Position numbers and translations under genes: made by a program. Below are positions 6,123 through 6,890 of a stretch of 6,890 bases of DNA, in pieces (the first letter of the stretch is position 1; each line of letters opens with the position of its first letter). Source of the stretch: JBBTQE01 sp038065775 (GTDB taxonomy: Bacteria > Patescibacteriota > Patescibacteriia > Magasanikbacterales > GWA2-37-8). A model generated the notes under the pieces. The model had not been told where the DNA came from. It worked only from the letters and a program-made list of their open reading frames with translations, and searched no databases. The stretch spans positions 1-6,890 of the forward strand of contig JBBTQE010000047.1 of the NCBI GenBank assembly GCA_038065775.1, read 5' to 3'.

Positions 6123-6150
6123 AAAGAACCCACCCGTGGGCTCTCTTTTT
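6121..6150 (+). terminator. Intrinsic terminator after trmD (possibly bidirectional)
   Basis: CCCAC (6129-6133) and GTGGG (6136-6140) form a short G+C stem, flanked by AAAAAGA on the left and CTCTCTTTTT on the right. It overlaps the trmD stop codon TAA. The A-run before and T-run after would let it work in both directions. Confidence 0.8.
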
Positions 6151-6251
6151 GGGTATTCCATATTTTTTGTTAGCGAACCCCATTCTATTTCAATTTAATG
6201 ACAAGGTCAAATAGCCAAATTTTATCCCCAATTTGAGCACAGCTATGCCTC

Positions 6252-6279
6252 TTGACAAGTTTATCGTATATGTTAATAT
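6252..6279 (+). promoter_or_regulatory. Predicted promoter for the rRNA leader / 16S
   Basis: A consensus TTGACA (6252-6257), a 16-bp spacer, then TAATAT (6274-6279) preceded by TGT, which makes an extended -10. It is the best plus-strand promoter between trmD and 16S. The predicted start near 6286 would give a leader of about 365 nt. Confidence 0.6.
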
Positions 6280-6337
6280 GTAGAAGCTAAAAGTTAATGC
6301 AAAAACTTCAAAAAAGCACTATAAAAATTAATCCTCC

Positions 6338-6379
6338 GGCAAGTCCGAAAGGAAACTGCCTGCCTCGACTAAGTCGGGG
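6338..6379 (+). repeat. Two adjacent small hairpins in the rRNA leader
   Basis: First hairpin: GGCA (6338-6341) pairs with TGCC (6357-6360) and encloses TCC-GAAA-GGA, a GNRA-type tetraloop. Second hairpin: CCTCGAC (6363-6369) pairs with GTCGGGG (6373-6379) across a TAA loop, with one G-U pair. The first looks like a decayed longer palindrome (AAGTCC against GGAAACT). Function unknown: structured RNA, or the remnant of another repeat. Confidence 0.45.
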
Positions 6380-6381
6380 GG

Positions 6382-6419
6382 AAGAGAAAAGAGCGACTCA
6401 CATTGGGTTTCTCTTTTTT
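6382..6419 (+). terminator. Terminator-like hairpin inside the rRNA leader
   Basis: AAGAGAAA (6382-6389) pairs perfectly with TTTCTCTT (6408-6415) around an 18-nt loop that contains a small GAG/CTC pair, and the 3' arm runs into six T's (6414-6419). The stem is A+T-rich and so probably weak. If active it would end a short RNA of about 130 nt or attenuate rRNA transcription. Confidence 0.4.
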
Positions 6420-6433
6420 CTTTCTTACACAAT

Positions 6434-6520
6434 TGTCATTCTGAGCAGAGTGAAGAATCTCTGTCTGGTTGGTGGCTAACACGATATGGACAAAGATCCT
6501 TCGTTGCGTTCAGGATGACA
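6434..6520 (+). repeat. Palindromic repeat element in the rRNA leader
   Basis: The 87-bp element has imperfect 12-bp terminal inverted repeats (TGTCATTCTGAG at 6434-6445 and TTCAGGATGACA at 6509-6520; 10 of 12 pair) and an inner pair, GAAGAATCT (6452-6460) and AGATCCTTC (6494-6502; 8 of 9). It has the same organisation and the same TGTCAT...ATGACA ends as the elements in trmD and 16S. It belongs to the 'TGTCATTCTGAG...GAATCT' type common in bacterial intergenic DNA (from memory). Confidence 0.8.
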
Positions 6521-6590
6521 AACGAGAGAAAAGTACATTGACAACATAAATGTGACAAAGACCACAAAGTCTAAAGTCTATTCAAAACAA

Positions 6591-6606
6591 ACTCGAGCAA
6601 TCGAGT
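6591..6606 (+). repeat. Small hairpin in the 16S leader
   Basis: ACTCGA-GCAA-TCGAGT: a 6-bp perfect stem closed by a GCAA (GNRA) tetraloop. It runs directly into TATAAATAAA, which looks like a -10 but has no acceptable -35. Possibly a leader element or part of precursor processing. Confidence 0.4.
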
Positions 6607-6624
6607 ATAAATAAATCCAAATAA

Positions 6625-6643
6625 CTTGTTCATATTGAACAAG
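6625..6643 (+). repeat. Perfect 8-bp hairpin upstream of 16S
   Basis: CTTGTTCA-TAT-TGAACAAG, a perfect inverted repeat ending 8 nt before the predicted mature 16S 5' end. It could be an RNA-processing or antitermination element. The matching 3' flank of 16S is outside the window, so a long RNase III stem cannot be tested. Confidence 0.5.
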
Positions 6644-6646
6644 ATC

Positions 6647-6664
6647 AACTCTTTACTAAGAGTT
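6647..6664 (+). repeat. Hairpin overlapping the 16S 5' end
   Basis: AACTCTT (6647-6653), a TACT loop, then AAGAGTT (6658-6664). The right arm is part of the conserved AGAGTTTGATCC block of 16S. In the precursor this hairpin would sequester the 5' end and would have to open, or be cut, for helices 1 and 2 of the mature rRNA to form. Confidence 0.45.
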
Positions 6665-6890
6665 TGATCCTAGCTCAGGATGAACGCTGGCGGCGTGTTT
6701 AAGGCATGCAAGTCGTACGAAGGTGGCTTGTAGCACTAGCGTCCTAAATGTCATGCTGAATTTATTTCAGCATCTAGATCCCGAAACAAGTTCGGGATGA
6801 CACCTTGGGATTCGAGCGCTATGAGCTACTTCAGTGGCAAACGGGTGAGTAACACACTGGTAACCTACCTTCAAGACGGGGATAGCTCGC
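6652..6890 (+). rRNA. rrs: 16S ribosomal RNA, 5' part (cut by window edge)
   Basis: The gene begins near 6652, placing AGAGTTTGATCC (6659-6670) at the Escherichia coli position 8 equivalent. It continues with AGCTCAGGATGAACGCTGGC, a GGCATGCAAGTCG block, and ACGGGTGAGTAAC (6841-6853), corresponding to roughly the first 150 E. coli positions. The V1 region (helix 6) is much longer than usual: GTAGC (6730-6734) and TAGCG (6737-6741) pair with CGCTA (6817-6821) and GCTAC (6825-6829), then TCCTAA (6742-6747) pairs with TTGGGA (6805-6810). A 54-bp palindromic repeat forms the tip of this arm. The 27F primer site has one mismatch (CCTAGCTCAG instead of CCTGGCTCAG). The wording of the first 60 nt is typical of Patescibacteria. 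The rest of the gene is outside the window. Confidence 0.97.
6749..6802 (+). repeat. Palindromic repeat element inside 16S rRNA helix 6 (V1)
   Basis: The 54-bp element has 12-bp ends TGTCATGCTGAA (6749-6760) and TTCGGGATGACA (6791-6802) that pair at 10 of 12 positions. It can also fold as two side-by-side hairpins: TGCTGAA with TTCAGCA around TTTAT, and ATCCCGAA with TTCGGGAT around ACAAG. It shares the TGTCAT...ATGACA ends with the other two elements. It is flanked by rRNA stem arms that pair with each other, so it occupies a hairpin tip. Confidence 0.85.

Larger units (their letters stand above)
6151..6651 (+). other. Non-coding stretch between trmD and 16S, mostly rRNA leader
   Basis: No convincing protein gene lies here. 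The first 100 bp (6151-6250) are A+T-rich with no feature I can name. A promoter at 6252-6279 should start a transcript near 6286 leading into 16S. The leader then holds two small hairpins (6338-6379), a terminator-like stem with a T-run (6382-6419), a palindromic repeat (6434-6520), and three short hairpins close to the 16S start (6591-6606, 6625-6643, 6647-6664). No tRNA-like fold was seen. Confidence 0.6.

Noticed and set aside
6338..6360. SRP (4.5S) RNA domain IV, suggested by GTCCGAAAGGAAAC
   Set aside because: The invariant internal-loop bases (AGCA side and CAGG side) do not match, and the long complementary flanks of an SRP RNA are missing.
6297..6479. 60-codon open frame downstream of the rRNA promoter
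   Set aside because: It runs through two hairpins, a terminator-like stem and half of a palindromic repeat, has no recognisable domain or ribosome-binding site, and is best explained as chance frame in leader RNA.
6538..6566. Second rRNA promoter from the TTGACA at 6538
   Set aside because: The -35 is perfect but no acceptable -10 lies 15-19 bp downstream (17 bp gives ACCACA).
6434..6802. CRISPR array
   Set aside because: The repeats are palindromic, unequal in length, few and widely spaced, with no regular spacers or cas genes.

Overview
The window looks like a chromosomal segment of a Patescibacteria (Candidate Phyla Radiation) bacterium. The 16S rRNA start carries wording typical of that group (GGATGAACGCTGGCGGCGTG, then a GGCATGCAAGTCG block), the genes are compact and A+T-rich, and clear Shine-Dalgarno sites are scarce. 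TGA is used as a stop, so this is not one of the lineages that recode TGA. The phylum is an inference from these traits, not from a search.

Layout. On the minus strand lie the 3'-truncated clpP (1-595) and a DHH/DHHA1 phosphoesterase of the NrnA type (729-1688). A compact divergent promoter region (about 1710-1751) separates them from plus-strand smc (1793-4450), rpsP (4505-4861), khpA (4988-5308), trmD (5403-6122) and the first ~240 nt of a 16S rRNA gene (6652-6890), which runs off the right edge. The order smc...rpsP-khpA...trmD is a reduced form of the conserved smc-ftsY-ffh-rpsP-khpA-rimM-trmD-rplS cluster; ftsY, ffh, rimM and rplS are absent here. A sigma70-type promoter can be read in front of every protein gene and of the rRNA leader, and good intrinsic terminators follow khpA and trmD, so these genes look largely independently transcribed.

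The most notable content is a set of three palindromic elements in the last 1.3 kb, each beginning TGTCAT and ending ATGACA. One (5632-5724, 93 bp) lies in frame inside trmD and adds 31 residues to a surface loop. One (6434-6520, 87 bp) lies in the leader of the rRNA transcript. One (6749-6802, 54 bp) lies inside the 16S gene, at the tip of helix 6 (the V1 'spur'). The same kind of element therefore appears as extra protein, as leader RNA and as an rRNA expansion. This recalls Rickettsia palindromic elements, extended here to rRNA.

Other points of interest are an SMC with arms about half the usual length and a charged insertion in its head, a trmD promoter placed so that transcription should start at the ATG, a structured leader in front of khpA, and a terminator-like hairpin inside the rRNA leader. 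Functionally the window covers protein quality control (ClpP), nanoRNA/nucleotide turnover (DHH), chromosome organisation (SMC) and translation (S16, KhpA, TrmD, 16S). I see no CRISPR array, tRNA gene, transposase or defence gene.
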